From contig DASYFT010000018.1 of NCBI GenBank assembly GCA_036498265.1, forward strand, positions 195,096-259,095: a DNA stretch of 64,000 nt, written 5' to 3'. Source of the stretch: Palsa-744 sp036498265 (lineage in GTDB: Bacteria > Actinomycetota > Thermoleophilia > Solirubrobacterales > Solirubrobacteraceae). The position numbers were made by a program, and so were the translations under genes. The notes under the pieces are model-generated. The model searched no databases, was not told the DNA's origin, and was given only the letters and a program-made list of their open reading frames with translations. Below, in pieces: positions 47,271-55,836 of the stretch. Within the stretch, counting starts at the first letter, position 1. Every line of letters starts with the position of its first letter.

Positions 47271-48434
47271 TCAGAGCTCCGACTTGACCAGGATCTTGCC
47301 GTCGATGCGTGATTTCGTCTCGTCGATCGCGTTGACGAGCTCCTCGAGCGGGAACCGCCGGGTGATCGCATGGTGCATGTCGATCTGACCCGAGGCCATC
47401 AGCTTGATGACGTTCGGGAAGTCCCACGAGCCCGAGTGCCCGACCGTGCCGTAGACGGATGCGGCCTTCAGCTGGTGCTCGATGAAGTTCAGCTCCACCG
47501 GACGCGGATCCATGCCGACGATCGCGACCTTGCCGCCGATGCCGAGGGCGCCCTCGATGCTGCCCATCACGGCCGGGAAGTTGCCGGTGCACTCGACCGC
47601 CATAGCGACCCCGTCGCCCTTCGTCTCCTCGGCGACGATCCCGATCGGGTCCTCCTGGAGCGGGTTGACGAGGTGCGTTGCCCCCAGCTTGCCGGCGAGC
47701 TCGCGCCGCTCGTCGAGCGGCTCGAAGCAGAAGACCTTGGAGGCACCGGCCGCTCTCGCGAGCGCGACGGCCGCAAGGCCGATCGGTCCGCCGCCGTAGA
47801 CCGCCACCGCGCCGCCAGGCAGGAACCCGCCGGCGCGGGTGAACATCCCCTCGTAGGCGACGCTCACGGGCTCGGTCATCGAACCGACCTCGAGCGCGGT
47901 CGTCTCGTCGCCGTAGCGCTCGAGCACGCCGTTCAGCGACCAGCAGTACTTCGCGTTCACGCGGGCGTACTCGGCGAAGCCGCCGTTGATCGTGAAGCCG
48001 AGGTCCTCGATGTAGCGGCACTGGTTCCAGTAGCCGCCGCGGCATGCGTCGCACTCGCCGCACCATTGGATCTCCTCGGCTGAGACGAGGTCGCCGATCT
48101 CGAACTCGGTGACCGCGCTGCCCACCGCGACGACCGTCCCCGAGAACTCGTGTCCTGTGACCACAGGGGTGGCGAGGTGATAGGGCAGGATCAGATAGCC
48201 GTCCTCGTCGGTTTCGAACATGTGCACGTCGGAGCCGCAGATCCCGCAGGCGCCGACCTTGAGGATCAGCTCGCGGGGCGCCGGGTCGGTCGGATCGTCG
48301 AGGGTCTCGAGGCTCGCCGACGGGTTGCGGTAGACCTGGTTCGCGTTGACGGCCCAGCGGCGCCGCTCGTGATCCGGGTCGACCGTGATGCCGGGGCGCG
48401 GCGCCCATTCGGCGTTCAGGACAACGGCCTTCAT
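47271..48434 (-). CDS. Zn-dependent medium-chain dehydrogenase, scyllo-inosose 3-dehydrogenase (IolM)-like
   Basis: A 387-residue Zn-alcohol dehydrogenase. The catalytic zinc region is VGACGICGSDVHMFETDEDG and TGHEFSGTVVAVG; structural zinc cysteines are in WCGECDACRGGYWNQC; the NAD site is AVYGGGPIGLAAVALA. The N-terminus (MKAVVLNAEWAPRPG) and the DEDGY insertion after the zinc Cys closely resemble, from memory, TM0412 of Thermotoga maritima. That enzyme oxidises scyllo-inosose at C3. A good ribosome-binding site (GAGGAG) precedes ATG 48434. It lies between the aldolase (31 nt) and XRE-cupin copy 1. The exact substrate is inferred, not proven. Confidence 0.9.
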   Translation of the reverse strand: MKAVVLNAEWAPRPGITVDPDHERRRWAVNANQVYRNPSASLETLDDPTDPAPRELILKVGACGICGSDVHMFETDEDGYLILPYHLATPVVTGHEFSGTVVAVGSAVTEFEIGDLVSAEEIQWCGECDACRGGYWNQCRYIEDLGFTINGGFAEYARVNAKYCWSLNGVLERYGDETTALEVGSMTEPVSVAYEGMFTRAGGFLPGGAVAVYGGGPIGLAAVALARAAGASKVFCFEPLDERRELAGKLGATHLVNPLQEDPIGIVAEETKGDGVAMAVECTGNFPAVMGSIEGALGIGGKVAIVGMDPRPVELNFIEHQLKAASVYGTVGHSGSWDFPNVIKLMASGQIDMHHAITRRFPLEELVNAIDETKSRIDGKILVKSEL

Positions 48435-48465
48435 CGCTCGCTCCTCCTCTGGTCGCTCGGCTCGC

Positions 48466-49305
48466 TCAAGCGGCCGTGGTGGTCTTGGGCAGGTGGGCTT
48501 CGAGCGCCCCCTCGGGCGACTCGGCTCCCCGGACGACCGCGGAGAGCGCCGCTGTCATCGCAGCCGGGTCCTCGTGCTGGAAGATGTTCCGGCCGACTGA
48601 GCAGCCGATCGCCCCGGCGATGCGGGCCTCGGCGACCTTCTGCAGCAGGTCGAGATCCGATTCGCGGGATCCTCCCGCGACGACGACGGGCACGGAGACC
48701 GCGTCGACGATCTCGGCGAACTGCTCGCCCGATCCGGGCCAGTTGCTCTTGACGATGTCGGCGCCGAGCTCGGCGCAGAGGCGGGCGCTCCGCTTGAGGT
48801 ACGGCAGGCCCCACTCGGTCGCGTAGTCCTCGCCCGCGTCGTGGTAGGCGTTGGGGAACTCGGCCTCCGCGATGTAGGGCATGCCCAGCCGTGCGCAGGC
48901 TTCTCCGATCTGGGCGGTGAGCGAGATCACGTCGGGCTCGTTCTCCGGCGCGAACGGGATCATCGCCACCACGCCGTCGACGCCCAGCTCGGCGCAGTGC
49001 TCGACGGTGGCGATCAGCCGCTCCTGGTGGCGCGTGCCGCCGCGCGAGGCCGTGGAGGTGATCTTGGCGACGATCGCCAGCTCGGGAGATTCCGCGATGA
49101 CCGAAGCGAGCGAGTGGATCAGGCCGGGTGCGATGAAGATGCAGTCGGCGCCGCCCCTGCGGGCCGCCTCGAGCTGCTCCGATGGGTTCTCGAGCCCGCG
49201 CAGCACCTCGGGCGAGCTGGTGCCGTGCGAGAACGCGAACATCAGGGTTGACTGGGTGGCGGGCTCGATGATGCGCCGCATCCGCAGCGCCTTTCCGGTC
49301 GACAT
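48466..49305 (-). CDS. DhnA/LsrF-type class I aldolase
   Basis: A 279-residue TIM-barrel aldolase of the DhnA class. It has TLMFAFSHGTSSPEVLRGLE, DCIFIAPGLIHSLA, GVDGVVAMIPFAPENEP, then ELGADIVKSNWPGSGEQF with the Schiff-base Lys in IVKSNW, and VPVVVAGGSRESD with GAIGCSVGRNIFQHEDP for phosphate binding. It should cleave or form a C-C bond in a phosphorylated keto sugar or keto acid. Together with the DUF2090 protein the cluster thus holds two aldolase candidates. GGAGAACCG precedes the ATG. Its 229-bp upstream region carries cluster promoter B and operator B. Confidence 0.9.
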   Translation of the reverse strand: MSTGKALRMRRIIEPATQSTLMFAFSHGTSSPEVLRGLENPSEQLEAARRGGADCIFIAPGLIHSLASVIAESPELAIVAKITSTASRGGTRHQERLIATVEHCAELGVDGVVAMIPFAPENEPDVISLTAQIGEACARLGMPYIAEAEFPNAYHDAGEDYATEWGLPYLKRSARLCAELGADIVKSNWPGSGEQFAEIVDAVSVPVVVAGGSRESDLDLLQKVAEARIAGAIGCSVGRNIFQHEDPAAMTAALSAVVRGAESPEGALEAHLPKTTTAA

Positions 49306-49379
49306 CGGTTCTCCTATCTCGGACTCTCTACGCTTCGGCGGCCGCAGCGGCGGACCCGACCCCTCGGAACGGCGTGTGT

Positions 49380-49395
49380 GTTCGATGTCTCGGAC
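49380..49395. promoter_or_regulatory. Cluster operator B (GTTCG-N6-CGGAC)
   Basis: GTTCGATGTCTCGGAC matches the GTTCG-N6-CGAAC dyad at 9 of 10 arm positions. It lies 35 nt downstream of the TACGGT -10 of promoter B, the same distance as at site A. Confidence 0.65.
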
Positions 49396-49430
49396 AAACG
49401 CGGCGCCGTTCCATCGTCGTGCACGTCGCT

Positions 49431-49459
49431 ACCGTACATGATCCCCGTGAGGGGTGCAA
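49431..49459 (-). promoter_or_regulatory. Cluster promoter B (TTGCAC-N17-TACGGT)
   Basis: On the minus strand, TTGCAC (49459-49454) and TACGGT (49436-49431) are separated by 17 nt. It would start a transcript with a leader of about 120 nt ahead of the aldolase gene at 49305. Confidence 0.65.
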
Positions 49460-49534
49460 CTCATCCGGTATACCCGGGCCTTTCGCGTTGCGGGGATGCC
49501 GTATGTCCGGCCACGCCGGTCGCGAGGCTGGAGG

Positions 49535-50197
49535 CTAGAAGCTCTTGGGGGTATCTATCCAGATGTACTCGGTGGGTCCGTCCGCCACGTTCTCCATGCG
49601 GTGCGGTGTCGTGCTCGGAAACCAGATCGAGTCGCCCGGGTCCAGGAAGTGGATCTCGTCGCCGACCCACACCTTCAGCCTTCCCTGGAGCACCATGCCC
49701 CACTCCTCGCCTGCGTGGGTGACCGGCTCGTCGCCGAGCGAGGCGCCGACCTCATAGCGCCCGAAGATTGCCTCGATCTTCTCTGCCTGCTCCGGCGAGG
49801 CCAGCTCGAAGCGGATGCCGCTGGTCTGGATCGCAGAGCGAAGCTCGCCGGTTGCGTCGTCCAGGCCGCGCAGGACCACGCGCTCGCCGGCGCGCACGAC
49901 CCGGCCCGTCTGCTTGGCCGGCTCGGAGAAGAAGTAGGTGAGCGTCGTGCCGAGCGCGTCGGACACGCGCTTGAGGGTCGAGATCGAGGGCTCGACCTTG
50001 CCGCGCTCCACGTCACTGATCAGCGAGGCCGAGACGCCGGCGCGGTCTGCCAGTTTGCGGATGCTGTAGCGATGCTCTCTGCGCAGCGCCGCGAGTCGCT
50101 CGCCGATCGAAGGGGCATCGCCGTCCGCGATCACAGTCGTAGTCCCGCCACGGCCGGCCCTCGCCTCCCGACTCGATGAACCCTGCGAGCGCGCCAT
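49535..50197 (-). CDS. XRE-family regulator with C-terminal cupin sensor, copy 2
   Basis: A 220-residue paralogue of copy 1. The HTH (LAALRREHRYSIRKLADRAG, VSASLISDVERGKVEPSIST) is followed by a cupin (EEWGMVLQGRLKVWVGDEIH, FLDPGDSIWFPSTTPHRMEN). The recognition helix is almost the same as in copy 1, so both probably read the same DNA dyad. A strong GGAGG ribosome-binding site precedes ATG 50197. The gene follows the GMC start region on the same strand with an 11-bp gap. The pair may differ in ligand, or one copy may be redundant after duplication. Confidence 0.92.
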   Translation of the reverse strand: MARSQGSSSREARAGRGGTTTVIADGDAPSIGERLAALRREHRYSIRKLADRAGVSASLISDVERGKVEPSISTLKRVSDALGTTLTYFFSEPAKQTGRVVRAGERVVLRGLDDATGELRSAIQTSGIRFELASPEQAEKIEAIFGRYEVGASLGDEPVTHAGEEWGMVLQGRLKVWVGDEIHFLDPGDSIWFPSTTPHRMENVADGPTEYIWIDTPKSF

Positions 50198-50208
50198 GGT
50201 CCTCCTTC

Positions 50209-51765
50209 TCAGTTGTCCGGTCGCATTCCGCTTTGCCCGGCGATGGAACCGCCAGTAAGGCTACCTGCCAGCTTCTCGCCGAACATGATCGCCGGTGCGT
50301 TCGTGTTGCCACCTACGAGCGTCGGCATGATCGAGGTGTCGCACACGCGCACGCCGCCCACCCCGAGCACGCGCATCTGCGAATCGACCACCGAGCCCAT
50401 CGCGCAGGTACCGGCGGGGTGGTAGAAGGAGAACGTGCTGCGACGCATGTACTCGTCGATCGCCGAGTCGCTGTCCCCGGATGGGACGCCGGCGGCGCGC
50501 GCACCCTCCGAGTCGCCGAGAACCGCCGAGAGGCTGGGCTGCGAGGCGATCTGGAGTGCCATCCGGACGCCGGCCCGGAGAACGGCGACGTCCGACTCCT
50601 CGCCCAGGAAGTTGTGCAGGATCCGCGGCTTGGCCTGCGGCAGGCTCGAGCGCAGCCGCACCCAGCCTCGGCTGCGCGGGCGCGTGACGTAGGGACCGAA
50701 GGAGAGGGCGCGCGCCGCGCCGGTCGAGGCGCCCTCGTCGGCGAAGCTCCCGACCGCAGCATGGAACTGGAGGTCTGGCTCGCGCAGGCCCGGACGGCTG
50801 TGCGCGAATCCGCCCACCTCGACCCAGGCGTCGGGATCCGAGCCCCCCGTCTCCGCGGATACCGGATAGGTCAGGAAGCAGCCTGGGTGATCCTGGAGGT
50901 TGGCGCCGACGTCGGGGTTGTCGATCCGGACCTCGATCCCCATCTGCCGCAGATGCTCGGCCGGCCCTATTCCCGACAGCATCAGCAGCTGCGGCGAGAG
51001 GTAGGCACCCGCGCAGAGGACCGTCTCCCTTGCGCAGGCGATGACCCGCTTCTCGCCGCAGTGCTCCACTTCGACCCCCGCGACGCGAACGCCGTCCCAG
51101 ACGAGCCGGAGCGCGTGGGTGCACGTGTGCACGCTCAGGTTGGGACGGTGGAGGTTGGGGTGGATGAAGGCGGCCGCGGCGCTGCACCTGACGCCACCGT
51201 GCTGGTTTGCCTGGTAGACGCCCATGCCTTCCTGGTCCGGTCCGTTGACGTCCGCGTTCGCGGGATGCCCGGCTTCACCGGCAGCTGCCAGCCAACGCTC
51301 CAGCAGCGGCGGTGGCTGCAAGTCCTCGACGCGCAGTGGGCCGCCGGCGCCGTGATACGGCCCTCCTCCGCGCGAGTTGTCCTCGGAGCGCATGAACAGC
51401 GGCAGCACCTCGGCGAACGACCAGCCCTCGTGGCCGGCCGCAGCCCAGCCGTCGTAGTCGGCCGCGCAGCCGCGGACGTAGAGCATGGTGTTCATCGAGC
51501 TTGTCCCGCCGAGGACCCTGCCGCGGGGAAGGTACGAGCGCCGGCCGCACAGCGCCGGCTCGGGCTCCGTCTGGAGATCCCAGTCGAAGGACGACTTCTG
51601 CTGCTCCCAGAAGCGCGCGGGGACGCGGAAGACGGGGTCGATGTCCATCGGCCCCGCCTCGACGAGGGCGACGGAGACTCCCGGCTGCTCGCTCAGCCGC
51701 CCCGCAAGCGTGCAGCCGGCCGAGCCGCCGCCGACTACGACGTAGTGGTATTCCTCAGCTGCCAT
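50209..51765 (-). CDS. GMC-family oxidoreductase (choline dehydrogenase-like)
   Basis: A 518-residue GMC flavoenzyme with HYVVVGGGSAGCTLAGRLSE, LPRGRVLGGTSSMNTMLYVR, AGAYLSPQLLMLSGIGPAEH, FYHPAGTCAMG (active-site His) and PTLVGGNTNAPAIMFGEKLA (Asn partner). It belongs to the choline/alcohol dehydrogenase branch. It is different from the gluconate-type GMC at 21680-23377 and has no subunit 3. In this cluster it probably oxidises an alcohol group of the imported compound. It is 90 bp downstream of the solute-binding protein gene, with a strong hairpin between, and 11 bp upstream of XRE-cupin copy 2. Confidence 0.92.
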   Translation of the reverse strand: MAAEEYHYVVVGGGSAGCTLAGRLSEQPGVSVALVEAGPMDIDPVFRVPARFWEQQKSSFDWDLQTEPEPALCGRRSYLPRGRVLGGTSSMNTMLYVRGCAADYDGWAAAGHEGWSFAEVLPLFMRSEDNSRGGGPYHGAGGPLRVEDLQPPPLLERWLAAAGEAGHPANADVNGPDQEGMGVYQANQHGGVRCSAAAAFIHPNLHRPNLSVHTCTHALRLVWDGVRVAGVEVEHCGEKRVIACARETVLCAGAYLSPQLLMLSGIGPAEHLRQMGIEVRIDNPDVGANLQDHPGCFLTYPVSAETGGSDPDAWVEVGGFAHSRPGLREPDLQFHAAVGSFADEGASTGAARALSFGPYVTRPRSRGWVRLRSSLPQAKPRILHNFLGEESDVAVLRAGVRMALQIASQPSLSAVLGDSEGARAAGVPSGDSDSAIDEYMRRSTFSFYHPAGTCAMGSVVDSQMRVLGVGGVRVCDTSIMPTLVGGNTNAPAIMFGEKLAGSLTGGSIAGQSGMRPDN

Positions 51766-51802
51766 TCGTCACGCGTTGGCGAATTCATGGCCCGCTGGCC
51801 GC

Positions 51803-51830
51803 GCGCGGTGGGGCCGGAGCCCCACCGCGC
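51803..51830 (-). terminator. GC-rich intercistronic hairpin after the solute-binding protein gene
   Basis: There is a perfect 12-bp inverted repeat, GCGCGGTGGGGC / GCCCCACCGCGC, with a 4-nt loop. No T-run follows on the minus strand. It is therefore more likely an attenuating or mRNA-stabilising stem-loop than a full intrinsic terminator. Confidence 0.6.
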
Positions 51831-51855
51831 CGCGCGGCGGCGAACGGAGCTCGGC

Positions 51856-53100
51856 CTAGTGGCCGATCCCCAGCTTGAATTCGTTCCACGCCTTGAGTCG
51901 CTTTTCCAGGTTCTCCACCGGTTCGAAGAACCTCATCTTCGAGAAGAACGCCTGGCCCGCCTTGGTGGCCGGGATCAACGTCCCTTCGAGCTTCGCCGGC
52001 GTGAGACCTTGAGACTTGGCTTCCGGCGAGGTGGCCTGTTCGTAGTTGAGCGTCCCCGAGTTGCCGCTCTTTGCGATGAAGCGTGCCTGCCAGTTGACGG
52101 CCAGCGACGCGTTCATGAACTTGTACACCGCCGCGAGCTTCTTGGCGCCACCTTCTTTGGTGATCGCCAGGTTGTCGCTCCACGCCGGTACACCTTGCGA
52201 GACGGTGTTGTTGACCAGCAGCTTCTTGCCCTGTTCCTTCAGCGATGTCGCGCTCGCCACGTTGTTCAGATACGCGACGGGCGCTTCGCCTGAGGCGAGC
52301 TGGCTGGTCTGGTCGTCGAACCCGCTCGTCAGGCGCTTGACCTGTGGGCGCAGTTCGAAGAGCTTCTTTTCAAACGCCGCGAATTCCTGCGTGTTCAGGT
52401 TGTACGGGTCCTTGAACCCCAGCGCCAGCGGGATCATCGGCTCGACCGACGTGGGGTCGTCGAACATCGACACCTTCCCCTTCAGCGCCGGGTCCCACAA
52501 CACGTTCCAATCGTTCAGTTCGCCCTTGGCGTCCTCATACTTGGCCAGGTTCAGACCCTTCACTTTTTCCGGTATCCACGCCAGCGGCTGATCTCCCCAG
52601 TTGTACAGAACGCCGTACAGGGTCCCGTTCACGCTGGTCGCTTTTTCCCATGGGAAGCCGAGCTTGATGTTCTTGATATTTGCCAGCTTGCTCGTGGCGA
52701 CCGGTACCAAGAGGCCGGCTTTCACGTATTGCGGGAACCACCCGGCGGTGGCCAGCACGATGTCGTACTGGCTGGGGTTCGCCCTGACCTTGGAGAACAT
52801 TTCCGCGGGCGAGCCCACATTCGCGGCATTGACCTTGATCCCGGTTTCCTTTTCGAATTCCTTCAGCCAAGGCGCTTCGTCGTATGTCTGCCAGGTCAGC
52901 ACGTTGATCGTTTCTCCCCGGCCCGAGCCTCCGCTCGGGGCGGAGGCGGAGGAGCTCGAGCTGCTGCTGTTCGAGCTGCTGCCACAGGCAGCGAGAATCG
53001 CCGCCAGCAGCGCCGCCACGCCCAGAGCCGTAGCCGACCGGATCAGAGAGCGTGACCTGGTTGCCCGGGCCCCCCCTTCTTGGCGCGTCCTGTCTCTCAT
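51856..53100 (-). CDS. PotD-type ABC transporter solute-binding lipoprotein
   Basis: A 414-residue lipoprotein. The signal ALGVAALLAAILAAC ends in a lipobox Cys, followed by a Ser/Gly linker. The mature part has INVLTWQTYDEAPWLKEFEK, YDIVLATAGWFPQYVKAG and WGDQPLAWIPEKV, typical of periplasmic spermidine/putrescine-type binding proteins. The protein captures the substrate for the PotABC-like transporter. The ATG at 53100 is preferred, with AAAGGAAAG upstream; 53127 would add a poor N-terminus. Glu and Lys are often coded GAA/AAA here. It is 13 bp after the luciferase-like gene and upstream of a hairpin. Confidence 0.9.
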   Translation of the reverse strand: MRDRTRQEGGARATRSRSLIRSATALGVAALLAAILAACGSSSNSSSSSSSASAPSGGSGRGETINVLTWQTYDEAPWLKEFEKETGIKVNAANVGSPAEMFSKVRANPSQYDIVLATAGWFPQYVKAGLLVPVATSKLANIKNIKLGFPWEKATSVNGTLYGVLYNWGDQPLAWIPEKVKGLNLAKYEDAKGELNDWNVLWDPALKGKVSMFDDPTSVEPMIPLALGFKDPYNLNTQEFAAFEKKLFELRPQVKRLTSGFDDQTSQLASGEAPVAYLNNVASATSLKEQGKKLLVNNTVSQGVPAWSDNLAITKEGGAKKLAAVYKFMNASLAVNWQARFIAKSGNSGTLNYEQATSPEAKSQGLTPAKLEGTLIPATKAGQAFFSKMRFFEPVENLEKRLKAWNEFKLGIGH

Positions 53101-53113
53101 CACTTTCCTTTCT

Positions 53114-53968
53114 TCATGATTTGTCACCGGCCTGGCTGCCGCCCCCCGGCACGCCTGCCTCGATGCGCTCCAACGCCTCCTCGAACGAATAGAGGCGGCT
53201 CGTGTCGAAGCGCTCCAGCCACCAGGTCACCCCGGCCTGCTCGTAGTCGCCGGTCCTGGTGTCTCCCGCGCCGTCGGTGTAGCCGTTGATGACGACGTCG
53301 AAATCGTGCATTTGCGAACGGTGGCGGGCGATGTAGTCGCGGATCTCGCGCACGTGGTCGGGGCTCGGCGTCGCGCCGCCCACCATCTCGGGGATGACGC
53401 CGTCCCAACGGGCCGCCCGCCGGAACGGACGGCGGTTCGGCCACCACCCTCCGCACCAGACCGGCACGGTGGACGCCTCATAGGGGGTATCGAAACGGGC
53501 GTCGGAGATCCGGTAGTGCTCGCCCTCGAAGTCGAAGCGCTCGCCGCTCCAGAGGCCGCGGAGGACCTCCAGGCCCTCGTCCAGCTTGTCGGCGCGCACG
53601 CGGTCGTCCGTCTCTTCGCCGAAGCGCCCGAACTCGGCGTCCGGCGGATACCCGAGCCCGACCCCCAGCGTCAGGCGCCCGCGCGCGAAGCGGTCGAGGG
53701 TCGCCGTCTCACGCGCCAGCTTCCACGGGCGACGGCGCGCCAGTGGCGTGATCGCGGTGCCGATGCGCAGCGACTTCGTCATCGCGGCCACCGCCGTGAG
53801 CGCCACCCATGGGTCGGCGATGGGCCGCTCGTCCGCTTCGCCGAGTGCGATGTGGTCCCAGATGAAGAACCCGTCCCAGCCGGACGCCTCGGCGGCCGTT
53901 GCCAGCTGCACGAGCGCGTCGACCTCGCCGAAGGGGCCGAAGTTGGGGAGGAACACGCCAAACCTCAT
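53114..53968 (-). CDS. Luciferase-like (LLM class) flavin/F420-dependent oxidoreductase
   Basis: A 284-residue LLM-class TIM barrel. It has MRFGVFLPNFGPFGEV, ASGWDGFFIWDHI, ADPWVALTAVAAMTKSLRIG, RRRPWKLARETATLDRFARG and RLTLGVGLGYPPDAEFGRFG. These patterns occur in F420-dependent and FMN-dependent monooxygenases of actinobacteria; the cofactor cannot be decided here. The ATG overlaps the permease stop (ATGA), and the binding-protein gene follows, so it is inserted inside the transporter operon. It probably acts on the transported compound. Confidence 0.9.
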   Translation of the reverse strand: MRFGVFLPNFGPFGEVDALVQLATAAEASGWDGFFIWDHIALGEADERPIADPWVALTAVAAMTKSLRIGTAITPLARRRPWKLARETATLDRFARGRLTLGVGLGYPPDAEFGRFGEETDDRVRADKLDEGLEVLRGLWSGERFDFEGEHYRISDARFDTPYEASTVPVWCGGWWPNRRPFRRAARWDGVIPEMVGGATPSPDHVREIRDYIARHRSQMHDFDVVINGYTDGAGDTRTGDYEQAGVTWWLERFDTSRLYSFEEALERIEAGVPGGGSQAGDKS

Positions 53969-54933
53969 GAGGAAGCTCCTCCGGTGAGCGAGCCTGCCCG
54001 CACGGGCCTTCCAGCCAGGCCGGCCGCGCCGGCCGCACCGAGCGTCGCGGCGGCGAGCTCCGCGTCCGAGCGCCCGGCGAGCTGGACGACCTTGCGCCGT
54101 TTTCTGCCGGACAGGAACAGCAGCAGCCCGGCCGCCCCGATGAGCGCCAGCGAGCCTCCCGCGATGAGGGTGAACGCGGCGTTCACCTCCGGGGTGAAGC
54201 CGAACCGCAGCAGCCCCCACACGTACACGGGGAGGGTGGGCTGCGTCCCCGCGAGGAAGAAGGTGACGGCGATCTCGTCCATCGAGAGCGTGAAGCCGAG
54301 CAGGCAGCCGGCGATCAGCGCGACCCGCACACCCGGGAGCGTCACGTGCCAGAACGTCCGCAGAGGGCCGGCACCGCAGTCCATCGAAGCCTGCTCGAGC
54401 GAGGGGTCGGTCGTTTTCAGCCGCTGGAGGACGACGAACATGATCAGCGGCGTGATGAAGCTGACGTGGCCGGCGACGACGGTGGCGAAGCCCGGTCCGA
54501 TCTTGGCGCTGTGGAAGTTCACCAGCAGCGAGATCCCGAGCACCATGCCGGGTGCCACCAGCGGGCTGGCGAGCAGTGCCTGGATGACGCCCTTCCCCCG
54601 CGAGCGCATCCGGTGGAGCATCAGCGCGAATCCGAGGCCCGCGCACGCCGATATGAAGACTGCGGTCGCGGCGACCTTCAGGCTGTAGAAGATCGCCGTC
54701 TTCATCGGCGCGTCCGCGAAGAGCGCGGAGTACCACTTGAAGGTGAAGCTCGCGAACGGCAGCGTCTGGATCTTGCTGCTGTTGACCGAGAAGATCGCGG
54801 TGATGATCATCGGCGCGTAGAGGAAGATGTAGACGGCGAGGATCGCGATGCCGACGACGCAGGCGATGAGGTACCTGACCGACCTCGATTCGCGGCGGCG
54901 GCGGCGCATGTAGGGGCGTGCTTCGGTGCTCAT
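53965..54933 (-). CDS. ABC transporter permease, PotC-type
   Basis: A 322-residue permease with six transmembrane helices. IFLYAPMIITAIFSVN marks the N-terminal helix, and the EAA loop reads LEQASMDCGAGPLRTFWHVTLPGVRVALIAG. The first-helix phrase and EAA loop fit PotC/YdcV of the spermidine/putrescine family. The last about 55 residues after the final helix (RKVVQLAGRSDAELAAATLG onward) are a soluble extension absent from typical PotC. The start follows directly on the PotB stop, and the stop overlaps the luciferase-like start. Confidence 0.92.
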   Translation of the reverse strand: MSTEARPYMRRRRRESRSVRYLIACVVGIAILAVYIFLYAPMIITAIFSVNSSKIQTLPFASFTFKWYSALFADAPMKTAIFYSLKVAATAVFISACAGLGFALMLHRMRSRGKGVIQALLASPLVAPGMVLGISLLVNFHSAKIGPGFATVVAGHVSFITPLIMFVVLQRLKTTDPSLEQASMDCGAGPLRTFWHVTLPGVRVALIAGCLLGFTLSMDEIAVTFFLAGTQPTLPVYVWGLLRFGFTPEVNAAFTLIAGGSLALIGAAGLLLFLSGRKRRKVVQLAGRSDAELAAATLGAAGAAGLAGRPVRAGSLTGGASS

Positions 54934-55836
54934 CTACTCGATCTCCGCCTCTAGTCGGGTGAACAGCGACAGGAGGGCGAGCACGATCAGTCCCGTACAG
55001 ATGATCGTTACGCCGATCGCGGCGCCCTGCGGCCAGTTGTCGGCGGTTCCGAACGACTGCAGGACGATCGAGCCGAGCATCGTCCCGCTCAGGCCACCGA
55101 CCATCTGCGGCGTGACGTAGTCGCCGAAGGTCAGCACGAAGCCGATGGCGAATCCGACCGCCACGCCGGGGCGCGTGAGCGGCCACACCACGTGGCGGAA
55201 CGTCCGCCAGGCGGAGGCGCCACAGTCGCTCGATGCCTCGTAGTAGTGCTTGGGCACCCTGTCGAGCGAGGTGTAAGAGGCGAGGAAGACGTACGGGATC
55301 GCGACGTAGGTGAGAGTCACGATCACAGTCGTCGTGGAGTACAGGAGCGCCGTCGACGGCTTTTCGATCAGCCCGATCGATTTGAGGAGGCCGTTCAGGA
55401 CCCCGTTTTCACCCAGGATTATTTTCCAGGCGAACACCCGCATCAGGTAGCTCACCCATAGCGGCACGATGATCAGCAGCGCCGCGAGCGTCTTGTAGCG
55501 CCCGAACCTGGTGACGACCACGTATGCGAGCGGGTACGCGATCAGGGTTGCGCATGTGGTCGACACCACCGCGATGAGAAGCGTGCGCTTGAGCAGCGTT
55601 ATGAACACTTGCGAGGAGAACAGTTCGGTGTAGTTGTGGACGTTCCATACGTGGAGGATCGTGCCGAGTTCGTTCTTCCACAGGCTGTAGGAGATGAGGA
55701 AGGCGTTGGGAAGCAGGATCAGGCAGACGATCCAGACCAGCGCCGGGCTCACCAGCAGAAAGCGCTTCAGCGGCCGCGGGATCCGGCGCGGCAGTGCCGC
55801 GACGGGCTCTAGGTACCTTGCTGCTGAGGCCGCCAA
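54934..55836 (-). CDS. ABC transporter permease, PotB-type
   Basis: A 300-residue permease with six transmembrane helices. LVSPALVWIVCLILLPNAFLIS is the first, and the EAA loop reads YEASSDCGASAWRTFRHVVWPLTRPGVAVG. This is the PotB/YdcU pattern and pairs with the PotC-type permease downstream. The N-terminal 28 bases overlap the end of the ATPase gene. Several codons are unusual for this genome, including AAA ATA ATC in the middle, like the AT-leaning Glu/Lys codons of the binding protein. Confidence 0.92.
   Translation of the reverse strand: MAASAARYLEPVAALPRRIPRPLKRFLLVSPALVWIVCLILLPNAFLISYSLWKNELGTILHVWNVHNYTELFSSQVFITLLKRTLLIAVVSTTCATLIAYPLAYVVVTRFGRYKTLAALLIIVPLWVSYLMRVFAWKIILGENGVLNGLLKSIGLIEKPSTALLYSTTTVIVTLTYVAIPYVFLASYTSLDRVPKHYYEASSDCGASAWRTFRHVVWPLTRPGVAVGFAIGFVLTFGDYVTPQMVGGLSGTMLGSIVLQSFGTADNWPQGAAIGVTIICTGLIVLALLSLFTRLEAEIE

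Noticed and set aside
48150..49251. Plus-strand frames opposite the dehydrogenase and aldolase genes
   Set aside because: No start signals or domains; antisense shadows of strongly conserved enzymes.
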